A stretch of 64,000 nucleotides of DNA from Roseiflexus castenholzii DSM 13941 (GCF_000017805.1 NC_009767.1:1550001-1614000); one strand, 5' to 3'. Positions 46,285 through 56,229 are shown, counted from the first letter of the stretch. Numbers and translations are program-made. The notes: generated by a model not told the origin, from the sequence alone.

Positions 46285-47181
46285 ATGGCGCCACTAACCC
46301 GCACAGAAACGAGTCGGTCAGTCATCGAACGCCGCGCCTTCTCGTGGACGTGGCTGGGTGTGGCGCCCTTCTTTCTATTCGTGGCAGCGTTTCTGATCTG
46401 GCCCACACTGTCGATCATTGCACAGAGTTTTCTCGATCAGGAGCGTCGCCTGTCGTTGCAAAACATTCTGGAATTGGGGCGACCGTTCATTGTGTCGTCG
46501 TATGTGTACAGCCTGCAACTCAGCGCCGTGACCGCTATTGGCGGAGGGGCGCTCGGCGGGCTGTTGGCGTATGCGATCACCATAGGGGGATTGCCGCGCC
46601 CGTTGCGCGATGCAGTGCTCAGTTTCTCCGGCGTTGCGTCGAACTTCGCCGGCGTGCCGCTGGCGTTCGCATTCATTGCAACGCTTGGGCAACTGGGAGT
46701 GGTCACGCAATGGCTGCGTTCGGTCGGGATCAACCTGTACCCTGCCTTCAGCCTCTATAGTTTCTGGGGGTTGAGCATTGTCTATATCTACTTTCAGATT
46801 CCGCTCATGGTGCTGATCATGGGTCCGGCGTTCGAGGGAATGCGACGCGAATGGCGCGAAGCCGCCGAGAGCCTTGGCGCAACCTCGTGGCACTACTGGC
46901 GCTATGTCGGGTTGCCTATTCTGCTCCCTTCTATCCTTGGCACAATGGTGTTGCTGTTCGGCAATGCGTTCGGTGCGCACGCGACTGCCTTTCAGTTGAC
47001 CGGCGGCGGCAGTCAGGGCAATGTGGTTACTATTCTGATCGGCGCGCAGATCAGCAGCGATGCGCTTGCCAACCCCGGTCTCGGCAATGCCCTTGCGCTG
47101 GGAATGATCGTCATCATGGGCGTTTGTATTGGTCTGTACACCTGGCTCCAGCGTCTCTCGGCGCGCTGGCTCCGCTCATAA
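46285..47181 (+). CDS. ABC importer permease 1
   Basis: A 298-residue inner-membrane permease of the binding-protein-dependent type, six predicted helices. The cytoplasmic coupling (EAA) loop reads EAAESLGATSWHYWRYVGLP (about residues 192-211). It pairs with the next gene, 2 bp downstream. Similar to PotB/FbpB-type permeases. Confidence 0.9.
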   Translation: MAPLTRTETSRSVIERRAFSWTWLGVAPFFLFVAAFLIWPTLSIIAQSFLDQERRLSLQNILELGRPFIVSSYVYSLQLSAVTAIGGGALGGLLAYAITIGGLPRPLRDAVLSFSGVASNFAGVPLAFAFIATLGQLGVVTQWLRSVGINLYPAFSLYSFWGLSIVYIYFQIPLMVLIMGPAFEGMRREWREAAESLGATSWHYWRYVGLPILLPSILGTMVLLFGNAFGAHATAFQLTGGGSQGNVVTILIGAQISSDALANPGLGNALALGMIVIMGVCIGLYTWLQRLSARWLRS

Positions 47182-47183
47182 CT

Positions 47184-47963
47184 ATGCTGAAGCGATTCTG
47201 GTCCTGGTTCTGGTTCATCGTCGGCGCGACGTATTTTCTCGTGCCGCTCTACGCCACGTTCGATTTCTCGCTGCGCGCCCGGCGCGGTGATTTAAGTTTC
47301 GCTGCATATGCGAATGTGCTCAACGACATCAGGTTTGTCGAGAGTTTCTGGTTTTCGCTCCAGACGGCGCTGGCGACGATTGCGATCAGCGCGCTGGTGA
47401 TCGTGCCGACGGCATATTGGGTGCAGTTGCGTCTGCCGCGCCTGCGCCCGGTCGTCGAGTTCTTCACGCTGTTGCCGTTCGTTGTCCCGGCGGTCGTGCT
47501 GGTCTTCAGTCTGGCGCGCACCTACAGTCGCACGCCGCTCACCGATAGCCGTGAGGGGTTGTGGGTGTTGTTGGTCGGATCGTATGTCATTCTATCGTTC
47601 CCGTACATGTATCGAGCGGTAGATACCGGGTTGCGCTCGATTAATATTCACGATCTCACCGAAGCGGCGCAGAGCCTGGGCGCCGGATGGTTTACGATTT
47701 TGGCGCGCGTTATCTTTCCGAACGTGTACGTTGCGCTCCTGAGCGGCGCGTTTATCACCTTTGCCATCGTCATGGGCGAGTTCACGATTGCTGCGCTGCT
47801 CGCGCAACCGGCGTTTGGTCCCTACATGAACCGGCTCGCCAGCAGCCGGGTGTACGAACCGTCGGCGCTGGCAATTATCAGTTTTGCGTTAACGTGGGCG
47901 GCGATTGCCGCGCTTCAGTGGATCGGTCAGGGTTCGCAGGCGCGTGTTGCAGGACCACGCTGA
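47184..47963 (+). CDS. ABC importer permease 2
   Basis: A 259-residue permease, PotC-like, with six predicted helices. The EAA loop is LTEAAQSLGAGWFTILARVI (about 164-183). The start MLKRFWSW begins 2 bp after the permease 1 stop, and a much longer in-frame extension overlapping permease 1 was rejected. It is followed after 10 bp by the ATPase. Confidence 0.9.
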   Translation: MLKRFWSWFWFIVGATYFLVPLYATFDFSLRARRGDLSFAAYANVLNDIRFVESFWFSLQTALATIAISALVIVPTAYWVQLRLPRLRPVVEFFTLLPFVVPAVVLVFSLARTYSRTPLTDSREGLWVLLVGSYVILSFPYMYRAVDTGLRSINIHDLTEAAQSLGAGWFTILARVIFPNVYVALLSGAFITFAIVMGEFTIAALLAQPAFGPYMNRLASSRVYEPSALAIISFALTWAAIAALQWIGQGSQARVAGPR

Positions 47964-47973
47964 TGGGGGGCGT

Positions 47974-49086
47974 ATGGCGTTTCTCGAAATTGTCGGTGTG
48001 CGCAAGAGTTTTGGCGCTACGGTAGCGGTCGAGCACTTCGATCTGACCGTTGAACGCGGCGAATTCGTTTCGTTTCTGGGACCGTCGGGGTGTGGGAAAA
48101 CGACGACGTTGCGCATGGTCGCCGGGTTCGAGAAACCCACCACAGGGCGAATCATCATCGATGGCGTCGATGTCACCGATATGCCCCCCAATCGTCGCAA
48201 TATCGGCATGGTCTTTCAGTCGTATGCGCTCTTTCCAAACATGACCGTCGCTGAGAATATCGGGTTTGGGCTGAAAATTGCGCGCCGTCCGGCGGACGAG
48301 ATTCGCGCGCGTGTCGAGGAACTTCTGCGGATCATGCACATGCCAGAGTTCGGGCGACGCTACCCGTACCAGTTGTCTGGCGGGCAGCAACAGCGCGTCG
48401 CGCTGGCGCGGGCGCTGGCGATTCACCCCAAGGTGCTGTTGCTCGATGAGCCGCTCTCGGCGCTCGACGCCAAAATCCGCGCGTCGCTCCGCCAGGAGAT
48501 CCGCGAGATCCAGCGGCAACTCGGCATTACAACTATTTACGTCACCCACGACCAGGAAGAAGCCATGGCGCTCTCCGACCGGATTGTGGTGATGAGCCGC
48601 GGACGGGTGGAACAGATCGGCACGCCATTCGAGGTCTACAATTTTCCGGCGACGCGCTTTGTTGCATCGTTCGTCGGCACGCTCAACCTGATCCAGGCGA
48701 CGGTCGTCGATGCCGCTCTTGGACTGCTGAGCATCGAAGGGCGGCCAATCCGCGTTGCGCGTCCGCTCGTGCAGCATCGTCCTGGCGACGCCATCAGCCT
48801 TGCCATCCGCCCCGAATTAATTGCGCTTGATGGGCAAATGAACGGTGAGGTCAACCGCCTGAGCGGTATCGTCGAAGATGTGACGTTTCTCGGTTCGATT
48901 GTGCGGGTTCAGGTCCATCTCTCGGCGAACAAACTGCACCTCGATCTCTTCAACAATCCACAGTTGCGCCCACCACAACCAGGGTCGTCGATCACGGTAC
49001 AATTCGCTCCCGAAGCCTGCCTGGTTCTGGGTGAAGACGGATCACCCCATCATTCCATGTCGGCGAGCGCGACACAGGCGGCGTGA
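47974..49086 (+). CDS. ABC importer ATPase
   Basis: A 370-residue ATPase of the PotA/FbpC/MalK class. Walker A GPSGCGKTT, Q-loop MVFQSYALFPN, signature LSGGQQQRVALARAL, Walker B VLLLDEPLSALDA and YVTHDQEEAM are complete, with a TOBE domain in the last 120 residues. It completes the importer (binding protein, two permeases, ATPase). The 3' end overlaps the converging oxidoreductase gene by 37 bp. Confidence 0.92.
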   Translation: MAFLEIVGVRKSFGATVAVEHFDLTVERGEFVSFLGPSGCGKTTTLRMVAGFEKPTTGRIIIDGVDVTDMPPNRRNIGMVFQSYALFPNMTVAENIGFGLKIARRPADEIRARVEELLRIMHMPEFGRRYPYQLSGGQQQRVALARALAIHPKVLLLDEPLSALDAKIRASLRQEIREIQRQLGITTIYVTHDQEEAMALSDRIVVMSRGRVEQIGTPFEVYNFPATRFVASFVGTLNLIQATVVDAALGLLSIEGRPIRVARPLVQHRPGDAISLAIRPELIALDGQMNGEVNRLSGIVEDVTFLGSIVRVQVHLSANKLHLDLFNNPQLRPPQPGSSITVQFAPEACLVLGEDGSPHHSMSASATQAA

Positions 49087-50468
49087 TAGCCACACATGCC
49101 ATGCACCCCCGGTCCCGGCGGCGTCGAGGCGGAGCAGAGGTAGATGCCGCGCGCCGGGGTGCGGTAGGGTGTGAAACTAAGGGTTGGTCTGGTAATCAGT
49201 TGCCGCCAGTCGGGCAATCCGCCGCTGATGTCTCCACCGATCAGGTTGGGGTTCCAGGCTTCCATGTCGGCGCAGTTCATAGCGCGCCGCGCCAGGATGC
49301 GATTGCGGAAGCCCGGCGCGAATCGCTCGATCTGCGCTTCGATGGCAGATGTCATATCCACAGTTGAACCGTTTGGCACATGGCAGTATGCCCAGGCAAT
49401 GTGCTTCCCCGGCGGCGCGCGGGTCGGGTCGAACAGCGTTGGCTGCGCCAGAAGCACATAGGGGTGCGTGGCATGCATGCCGCAGTGTGGCGCGCGTTCC
49501 GACTCGGCAATCTCTTCCAGCGTGCCGCCAAGATGCACGGTCGCTGCGCGCGCACATGCGGCATTCGTCCAGGGAATCAGTCCATCGAGCGCATAATCGA
49601 GTTTGAACACTCCCGGTCCATGGCGGAAGCGTTGCAGTCGCCGACGGTACCAGGCAGGCAGGCGGTCGCCGGCAATCTGGATCAATCCCTGCGGTGGCGT
49701 GTCGAACAGGTATGCCCTGGCGTTCGGCAATTCGTCGGTATGCCGCACCGTCCATCCGGTGCGGATCTCGCCGCCGTCGGCGCGCAGGCAGGATTCCAGT
49801 GCGTTGGCGATTGCCTGCGCGCCGCCACGAGGAATGGGCCAGCCGACGGCATGACCGAGCGTGCCGAGGACGAGCGCCGGCGCGGATGTCAACGGCGCTT
49901 CCAGTGGCAGCAGCGAGTGCGCGCCAAGCCCGGCGAGCAACGCCGGCGCTGCGTCTGCGCGGAAGAACGCTCGCGCCAGCAGTGTGACCGGCAGCAGCGC
50001 CAGCGCCCCAAAGTACGCTCCGGCGAACGGGTGCGCCGGAAAGCGTAGCGGATTCAACACCAGCGGCTGGATGCGGTCCCACATACGCGCCATTGGCGCC
50101 ATCAATCGCCCATACGCGATCCTATCCTGCCCGAACCAGGCGGCAGTGGCGCGGACCGACCGTTCCAGCAGCGCCGCGCGACCGCCATCGAGCGGATGCG
50201 CCACCGGCGCCGGCGGCTGAATCCAGCGCAGACCGAAGCGCTCTAGCTCCAACATGCGGAACACAGGCGAGGCGATACCGAACGGATGCACCGCCGAACC
50301 GAGATCGTGGATGAACCCCGGCAGGGTCGTCTCACCCGACGACACACCGCCGCCGACTGTCTCGCGCGCTTCGATGAGCACCACCCGCTTTCCGGCGCGC
50401 GCCAGCACACACGCTGCGGTCAGGCCGTTGGGTCCGGCGCCGATGATCACCGCATCATATGCGGGCAT
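49050..50468 (-). CDS. FAD/NAD(P)-binding oxidoreductase, CrtI/CrtO-like
   Basis: A 472-residue flavoprotein of the phytoene desaturase superfamily. It opens with the dinucleotide-binding signature AVIIGAGPNGLTAACVLARAG (residues 6-26) and ends with the FAD motif YLCSASTPPGPGVHGMCGYH (about 445-464). Carotenoid desaturases, ketolases and less-studied NAD(P)/FAD oxidoreductases share this layout, so the substrate is open. The second ATG was used since AGGAG lies 6 bp before it. It converges with the importer operon. Confidence 0.82.
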   Translation of the reverse strand: MPAYDAVIIGAGPNGLTAACVLARAGKRVVLIEARETVGGGVSSGETTLPGFIHDLGSAVHPFGIASPVFRMLELERFGLRWIQPPAPVAHPLDGGRAALLERSVRATAAWFGQDRIAYGRLMAPMARMWDRIQPLVLNPLRFPAHPFAGAYFGALALLPVTLLARAFFRADAAPALLAGLGAHSLLPLEAPLTSAPALVLGTLGHAVGWPIPRGGAQAIANALESCLRADGGEIRTGWTVRHTDELPNARAYLFDTPPQGLIQIAGDRLPAWYRRRLQRFRHGPGVFKLDYALDGLIPWTNAACARAATVHLGGTLEEIAESERAPHCGMHATHPYVLLAQPTLFDPTRAPPGKHIAWAYCHVPNGSTVDMTSAIEAQIERFAPGFRNRILARRAMNCADMEAWNPNLIGGDISGGLPDWRQLITRPTLSFTPYRTPARGIYLCSASTPPGPGVHGMCGYHAACVALADME

Positions 50469-50627
50469 GGCCATCTCCTGATCGTCTCACGCATCGCCAT
50501 TCTGCAATGATTTCGCATCAATATCGCAATAATCCTCCGTCTGACATCAATGGTACCATTCTGTAGAGAACCGCGCATGTTCCAGGGCATCACGCGCATG
50601 CCTGGCAGCAGTAAGGAGCAGCGATCC

Positions 50628-51572
50628 ATGATGATTACACAACGACAGGTTACGATAGGGGCGCTGGCGATTGTCACAGGGGGAAACATTCTGTTCTCCA
50701 TCCTTCTCGGACTGAACCAGGGCGTAAGCGGGGCTACGGTTCCCGGCATATCAGCGATCATCGATCTGGTCCTTCTGATGGCCTATCTTCGCGGGTGGTC
50801 GCACGCGCCGAATGTCTTGATCGTCATTGTATCGGTGACGGCTGCCTTTGCCCTGAATACTCTTCCCAGGGATGGCGTGGTCGGCATCCCGATGGCATTG
50901 CTCTTTCCGGCAGCGCTGGCGCTGGCGATGACTACCCCGCCGTGGCTGATTGCAGGCGCGACTCTGACCGCCGCGATCTATATTGCGCGCGTGTTCACAA
51001 GCGGCTTTGCGCTCAATGTGGTCGAATTCATTGTCTACGTCATGCTGGTCGGCATTCTGCTGTTGGCGCGCGCGGTGCTCAACGCCACTGCGCAGCAGGC
51101 GGACGAAGCGCGCAGGCGCGCAGAGCAGGCGCAGGCGCGGACGGAGGAGCAAGCGCGCGCGCTCGAAGCCGCCAATGCCGCGCAACAGGCGCAACTCGAC
51201 GAGCAACGCCGCCTGCTCGACCTGGTCGCTACCCTCGAAACCCCGGCAATCACCCTCGCCAACGGCGTTCTGTTCGCGCCAATCGTCGGGCATCTGGACA
51301 GCCGCCGCTCGGCGCGGTTCACTGCGCGCCTGCTCAAAGTGGCGCACGATCAGCGCGCGCATCACGTCATTATCGACATTTCCGGCGTCTCGACGGTGGA
51401 CACGGCGGTAGCACAGGCATTGATCAGCGCAGCACAGGCGCTCAAATTGCTCGGCTGTCGCGTGACGTTAAGCGGTATCTCATCGGAAGTGGCGCTGACA
51501 CTGACGCAGCAGAACGTATCGTTGCGCGACATCGCCACTGCGCGTAGCCCGCAGGAAGCGCTCACGATGTAA
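50628..51572 (+). CDS. Membrane-bound STAS-domain regulator (RsbR-like)
   Basis: A 314-residue protein. The N-terminal 150 residues hold about five membrane helices. A coiled coil rich in Ala/Glu/Arg/Gln follows (about 160-205). The C-terminal STAS domain has ETPAITLANGVLFAPIVGHL and HHVIIDISGVSTVD, with Ser/Thr at the position phosphorylated in RsbR/SpoIIAA proteins (about residue 270). It is probably a sensor in a partner-switching pathway. AAGGAG precedes the ATG by 9 bp. It ends 13 bp from the converging beta-helix gene, and no kinase or phosphatase partner is near. Confidence 0.82.
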   Translation: MMITQRQVTIGALAIVTGGNILFSILLGLNQGVSGATVPGISAIIDLVLLMAYLRGWSHAPNVLIVIVSVTAAFALNTLPRDGVVGIPMALLFPAALALAMTTPPWLIAGATLTAAIYIARVFTSGFALNVVEFIVYVMLVGILLLARAVLNATAQQADEARRRAEQAQARTEEQARALEAANAAQQAQLDEQRRLLDLVATLETPAITLANGVLFAPIVGHLDSRRSARFTARLLKVAHDQRAHHVIIDISGVSTVDTAVAQALISAAQALKLLGCRVTLSGISSEVALTLTQQNVSLRDIATARSPQEALTM

Positions 51573-51585
51573 GGATGGGCAGGAG

Positions 51586-53739
51586 TTATTGAAGAACCAG
51601 CGGGAGATGGATCGTATAGACGGCGGGTGGCGGCGGCACGTCCATCCCGTTGGCAAACGCGGAGGTATTGCCATTGGCATCCGTGCTGGTTGCCGTGATA
51701 CGAAGCGACGCAAGGGCGTTGCCAGCGATGGTGAACGAGAAGGCGCCATCGTCCTGCGACGCACGCGCGGCGCCGAGAAACTCGCGCCCCTGATGTTCGG
51801 GGTCGGCGAACATCTCGACACGACAATCACGGCAGGCTACGCCACGCACCTCAGTTTGATCGACTGCCTGGATCGTCGGCGGCGCAATGCCTCCGTTGGC
51901 GCCGTTCAGCAGGAGAATGCCGGCGCCGATGTTGGCAGTGATACTGTTAGCGGACACCTGGTTCTGCTCCCCGCCGGAGATGATGACGCCAGATGCTGCA
52001 TTGTCGCTCATGATGTTGCTGCGGATCAGCGTTTGCGACGTGCCTGAGAGAACGATCCCGCTCACCAGCGCACAGTCGTCACGATGGGCATCAAAACCGT
52101 CCCACGGCGCCGCTATCGCCTGGTTGAAACGCACCGTATTGCTGATAATCGTCGAGCCATCTCCCTTGACGCACATGCCGGATCGCGCATTGTGCCGGAT
52201 GGCGTTTTCGTAGACGAATGTGCTGTCGCCGTCGATCAGCAAACCGGAGAGTTGGTTGGACGCAACCGTATTGGATGGTCCCACAATATTGCCATCGCCG
52301 ACGACGAACACGCCGTGGCGTTGGTTCCCCAGCGGTGTTGCAGCGTCTGCGCCGAGACCGATCAGGTTATAGGCAATGCGATTGACAGAACCGGCGATGG
52401 TCACACCGTTCCCGCCATTATAGGCGATGACGTTGCCTGCGCTTTGGGCGTCTCCGCCGATAAGCGTCGACTCGACATATTCGTTCAGCGCGATACCGTC
52501 TCGCGTGTTCCCCCGTGGAAGGATTCCGCTGGCATCGACACCAATGTAGTTCCCCAGCACATGGTTCAGGCGCGCGACACGAGGCGTTGTCTCATAGTAT
52601 GGACCGATAAAGATGCCGTATCCGTTGCCAGAGATAAGATTGCGCTCAGCAACCGTCGTGCCGCCGACAATATTTTGGCCGGCGCCGTCAATCAGGAACA
52701 CACCGCCTTCACGATTGCCAATCGGCGTGGATCGGTCTGGCGCGAGACCAATGACATTTCCGACGATGCGGTTCTTGCTCGCGCCCCAGATCATGATCCC
52801 GTGGTCATTCCCCGAAATCACATTGCCGTTGCCCGGTCTGCCGATCATATTGCCATGCGCGCCACCGGTGACGACAACGCCATAGTAGGCATTGCGCTGT
52901 GCGCGTGTGCCGCTCACATCGATGCCAATCCAGTTTCCGGCAATGGTATTGCTGATCGTGGCGCTGCCATCGATGCGAATGCCAGCGTAATCGTTCCCGC
53001 TGATAATGTTGCGTTCCTCGGCAGTGTCGCCACCGATGAGGTTCTTGTGGGCGCCGTTGCGGATCTCGATTCCGTTGTAGCTTGGAAATCCATCCAAGTC
53101 GATGCCTTCGGGTGGGACACCGATAAAGCACCCGGCGATCACATTATCGTGCGCCGAGGCGCCCTCGATGACGATACCGGCATCCCAGAACGAGACCAAC
53201 GCCAGACCACGGATGATATTATCGGCAGAAACGATGGTCAGCCCGTTCAGTCCGTTCGCTCCGTCGTACACGTCGGCGCCGTCGAGCATGATGACAGGAT
53301 GGGACACCAGTGTGGCGCCCGGTTGAGTCGAGCCATCAATCACAATCCCGCCGCGCGTCAAAGGAGGCAGCGCCGCATAATCCAGGCGAATACGCCAGAC
53401 CAGGGCGCCGGCATTGTAGCCTGCATCACTCTCAGGGATGGCGAAGTGAATACGAAGCGGCGGACCGGGAGGCTCGGCATTGGCTGCGGTGAGCGCCTCG
53501 CGCAATGAAATGCCTTCGCCGCCTGGTGCGTTAATCAGGTTTTCAAACGAGGACGTATCTCCATCGAGCTCATCGCGTGTGGTTGTGACGGCAATCGTTG
53601 TGGTCGCGGCGCGAGCGATGCGTACTGTCCCGGCGCCGGAGGGGGCGATATTCCATGCCCCTGTCACGATGCCGGTCATCATCGTGATGAGCGTCAGAAA
53701 AACGTTCGTTATACGACGCGCGAAAGATGGGCGCGCCAT
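51586..53739 (-). CDS. Secreted right-handed beta-helix protein (NosD-like repeats)
   Basis: A 717-residue exported protein. After a signal peptide (about 1-45), residues 70-600 are a chain of parallel beta-helix coils of about 22-25 residues rich in NIISGN, NVIGL and GNRI-type turns, as in pectin-lyase/NosD folds. It begins with the DSLREAL-like segment EGISLREALTAANAE typical of CSLREA-type surface proteins. A C-terminal Ig-like region follows. The last residues YTIHLPLVLQ resemble a C-terminal motif often seen in secreted proteins of this phylum. The AAGGAACAGG site favours the second ATG. A role in adhesion or polysaccharide binding is inferred. Confidence 0.8.
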   Translation of the reverse strand: MARPSFARRITNVFLTLITMMTGIVTGAWNIAPSGAGTVRIARAATTTIAVTTTRDELDGDTSSFENLINAPGGEGISLREALTAANAEPPGPPLRIHFAIPESDAGYNAGALVWRIRLDYAALPPLTRGGIVIDGSTQPGATLVSHPVIMLDGADVYDGANGLNGLTIVSADNIIRGLALVSFWDAGIVIEGASAHDNVIAGCFIGVPPEGIDLDGFPSYNGIEIRNGAHKNLIGGDTAEERNIISGNDYAGIRIDGSATISNTIAGNWIGIDVSGTRAQRNAYYGVVVTGGAHGNMIGRPGNGNVISGNDHGIMIWGASKNRIVGNVIGLAPDRSTPIGNREGGVFLIDGAGQNIVGGTTVAERNLISGNGYGIFIGPYYETTPRVARLNHVLGNYIGVDASGILPRGNTRDGIALNEYVESTLIGGDAQSAGNVIAYNGGNGVTIAGSVNRIAYNLIGLGADAATPLGNQRHGVFVVGDGNIVGPSNTVASNQLSGLLIDGDSTFVYENAIRHNARSGMCVKGDGSTIISNTVRFNQAIAAPWDGFDAHRDDCALVSGIVLSGTSQTLIRSNIMSDNAASGVIISGGEQNQVSANSITANIGAGILLLNGANGGIAPPTIQAVDQTEVRGVACRDCRVEMFADPEHQGREFLGAARASQDDGAFSFTIAGNALASLRITATSTDANGNTSAFANGMDVPPPPAVYTIHLPLVLQ

Positions 53740-53754
53740 TCCTGTTCCTTCCAC

Positions 53755-53980
53755 ACACCAACCGCAGTCGTCGGCACAAACCTTGCCTTGCCCTGCGGAT
53801 TATACGGAGATAAAAACGTTCATTCTTGGGGAAGCATGCTCTCTCCTGCATCACCATTATATGAAAGGGCATGGCAGAGTTCAAGTCAAAATACGGTTGC
53901 AACGAGAGCGATCATCGAGCATCGTGAAGCCTGTTATAATGGCGCGGAACCGTTCTAACACACCTGGAGGTCCAGAGGCT
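53755..53980 (+). promoter_or_regulatory. Divergent promoter region, extended -10 of icd at 53932-53940
   Basis: TG-T-TATAAT (53932-53940) lies 40 bp upstream of the icd start, an extended -10 with perfect hexamer and no clear -35. The rest separates icd from the beta-helix gene. Confidence 0.55.
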
Positions 53981-55345
53981 ATGACTGCGACGCGCAACCG
54001 TGCGCCCGAGGGAGATCCGATTTCGATCCAGAACGGGCGCCTTCATGTGCCAGATATGCCCATTATTCCTTATGTCGAAGGCGATGGCACCGGTCCCGAT
54101 ATCTGGCGGGCAAGTGTGCGCGTCTTCGATGCCGCCGTCGAACGGGCGTATGGCGGTCGGCGCAAATTGATGTGGTACGAAGTGCTGGCGGGTGAGAAAG
54201 CATTCAACCTGACAGGCAGCTGGTTGCCGGACGAAACGGTGGAAGCGTTCAAGCACTACCTGGTCGGCATTAAGGGTCCGTTGACAACGCCGGTGGGCAA
54301 AGGAATTCGGAGCCTGAACGTCGCGCTGCGTCAGTTGCTCGATCTCTATGTCTGTTTGCGCCCGGTGCGCTATTTTCAAGGGGTTCCGTCGCCGGTGAAG
54401 CGCCCCGAATTAGTCGATATGGTCATCTTCCGTGAGAATACGGAAGACATCTATGCCGGCATCGAGTATGCCGCCGGCACTCCCGAAGCGCAGTGCGTGC
54501 TCGACTTCCTTCGCACGACCTTTCCGAAAGACTTCGAGAAAATTCGCTTTGGTACGGGTGATAAAGTGCGCGAGTTTCTCGCCATGCTAGGGGATGGCGG
54601 GGATGAAGGCGCGGTTGAAGTTGGCATCGGCATCAAACCGGTCAGTCGGTTGGGAACAGAGCGCCTGGTGGCTGCCGCCATTCAGTATGCCATCACCCAT
54701 CGGCGCAGAAGTGTCACTTTTGTGCATAAAGGCAACATTATGAAGTTCACTGAAGGAGCGTTCCGCGATTGGGGATACGCGCTGGCAGAACGCGCCTTTG
54801 GTGAACACGTCTATACCTGGGCGCAATGGGAGCGCACCAAAGCCGAAAAGGGCGAGGCGGCGGCGAACGCCGAGCAGCGCGAGGCGCTGGCTGCCGGTGC
54901 GATTCTCATCAAGGACGCGATTGCCGACATCACGCTCCAGCAAGTGCTGACGCGACCGGAGGAGTTCGATGTGATTGCGACCCTTAATCTCAACGGCGAC
55001 TACCTGAGCGATGCGCTGGCGGCGCAGGTAGGCGGCATCGGGATCGCGCCGGGGGGGAATATCAACTACATCACCGGTCACGCAATCTTTGAAGCGACCC
55101 ACGGTACGGCGCCGAAGTACGCCAATCTGGATCGCGTCAATCCGGGCAGCGTTATCCTGAGCGGCGATATGATGCTCCGCTATCTGGGGTGGACCGAAGC
55201 GGCAGACCTGATCATTCGCGCGCTCGAGAAGACGATTGCGCAGAAAATCGTTACCTACGACTTTGCGCGCCTGATGACCGGCGCGAAAGAAGTCAAGACG
55301 TCGCAATTCGCTGATGCTATGATCGCCAATATGGATGGCGAGTAG
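53981..55345 (+). CDS. icd: NADP-dependent isocitrate dehydrogenase
   Basis: A 454-residue beta-decarboxylating dehydrogenase. Signatures include IPYVEGDGTGPDIW (about residues 27-40), the substrate loop GKGIRSLNVALRQLLDLYVCLRP, FRENTEDIYAGIEY, and FVHKGNIMKFTEG. The C-terminal EATHGTAPKYANLDRVNPGS holds residues typical of the NADP-type Icd. It converts isocitrate to 2-oxoglutarate. The ATG used follows GGAGG at 11 bp; the frame is open far upstream but overlaps the promoter. Monocistronic. Confidence 0.94.
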   Translation: MTATRNRAPEGDPISIQNGRLHVPDMPIIPYVEGDGTGPDIWRASVRVFDAAVERAYGGRRKLMWYEVLAGEKAFNLTGSWLPDETVEAFKHYLVGIKGPLTTPVGKGIRSLNVALRQLLDLYVCLRPVRYFQGVPSPVKRPELVDMVIFRENTEDIYAGIEYAAGTPEAQCVLDFLRTTFPKDFEKIRFGTGDKVREFLAMLGDGGDEGAVEVGIGIKPVSRLGTERLVAAAIQYAITHRRRSVTFVHKGNIMKFTEGAFRDWGYALAERAFGEHVYTWAQWERTKAEKGEAAANAEQREALAAGAILIKDAIADITLQQVLTRPEEFDVIATLNLNGDYLSDALAAQVGGIGIAPGGNINYITGHAIFEATHGTAPKYANLDRVNPGSVILSGDMMLRYLGWTEAADLIIRALEKTIAQKIVTYDFARLMTGAKEVKTSQFADAMIANMDGE

Positions 55346-55518
55346 AAGCCGGGGGACGGGTGGTTCTCTCTGCGCTCTCGTGACTCTGGGGCGACCACCG
55401 CAGGCGTGAAGGCGGCAACGCTGCACGTAGTGATCATACAAAGGCGCGAAGGCGCAGAGAGAGAAAAGCAGCAAGGTTGAGGGTGACCGGTGCGAAGGTT
55501 CGCCCGACCCCTTACCCT

Positions 55519-55533
55519 TGGTTCTCGGTTCTC
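55519..55533. repeat. Short GGTTCTC heptamer tract
   Basis: Two GGTTCTC units just downstream of the CBS gene on the minus strand, the same motif as at 41692-41735. Confidence 0.55.
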
Positions 55534-55543
55534 TCATCCGCCG

Positions 55544-56185
55544 TCAATCATCAGCGGCAGGCGCTGGTCCCCAGCCGCGCTCCTCGACTACCTGGAAAAT
55601 GTCGGTATCGCTGATAATGCCGACGATCTGATCCCGTTCGCGCACAGCAGCCCGACGAATATTCTTATCAATCATCAATTTGCTGCAATCGCGCAACGAC
55701 ATATCGGGCGACACATACACCAGCGGGCGCGACGCGAGGGCATTAACGACGACCTCTTCCGGCGAGCGATCCGCAGCGACGATCTTCTGGAGCACGTCGC
55801 GCATGGTCATAATGCCCCATTCGCCGCTTGAGTCAGGTTCGACCAGCACACTGGTAATGCCATGTCGGTTCATGATATGGATCGCCTCCGCAGCCGTGGC
55901 ATCGGGCGCGACGCTGATGATTTTGCGCGTCATCACCTCGCCGACAGTAAACGGACGCGGCGCCTCAGCGGATGACTGGCTGGCGCGCAGCCGTTGTTTG
56001 AGCGGCGCGGCGTAGCGATCAAGCGAAAACATCGCTACACTGACTTCACGACGACTCGCGCGCGCGGCGGCGGTTTCCAGCGGTCCTTCGAGGAATGTCA
56101 CCAGAACAAAGGCTTGTTCATCAACCGGCGGCGGTTCGAGCAACTCGATCGTCTTGCCATCAAAGCGTCCACGCACAGTAAACAT
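55544..56185 (-). CDS. CBS-domain-pair protein
   Basis: A 213-residue protein. The first 60 residues form a small strand-rich domain (FTVRGRFDGKTIELLEPPPV). Two CBS motifs follow, each with the VGEVMTRKIISVAPDATAAEAI / ASRPLVYVSPDMSLRDCSKL entry and D-L/I-F exit (MTMRDVLQKI; ISDTDIFQVV), at about 85-140 and 148-205. CBS pairs sense adenine nucleotides. No effector domain is attached. AGGAG lies 7 bp before the ATG chosen. The haemoglobin gene lies 88 bp upstream on the same strand. Confidence 0.85.
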   Translation of the reverse strand: MFTVRGRFDGKTIELLEPPPVDEQAFVLVTFLEGPLETAAARASRREVSVAMFSLDRYAAPLKQRLRASQSSAEAPRPFTVGEVMTRKIISVAPDATAAEAIHIMNRHGITSVLVEPDSSGEWGIMTMRDVLQKIVAADRSPEEVVVNALASRPLVYVSPDMSLRDCSKLMIDKNIRRAAVRERDQIVGIISDTDIFQVVEERGWGPAPAADD

Positions 56186-56220
56186 AGCATCGTCTCCTTT
56201 CGCTGCGCCATTGCGTGCTG

Positions 56221-56229
56221 ATTGTACCA
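56221..56229 (-). promoter_or_regulatory. Extended -10 candidate before the CBS gene
   Basis: TG-G-TACAAT, about 36 bp before the CBS start. It would let this gene be expressed separately from the haemoglobin operon. Confidence 0.5.

Noticed and set aside
53480..53980. N-terminal extension of icd by 167 codons
   Set aside because: It overlaps the start of the divergent beta-helix gene and the icd promoter, and the canonical Icd N-terminus begins at 53981.
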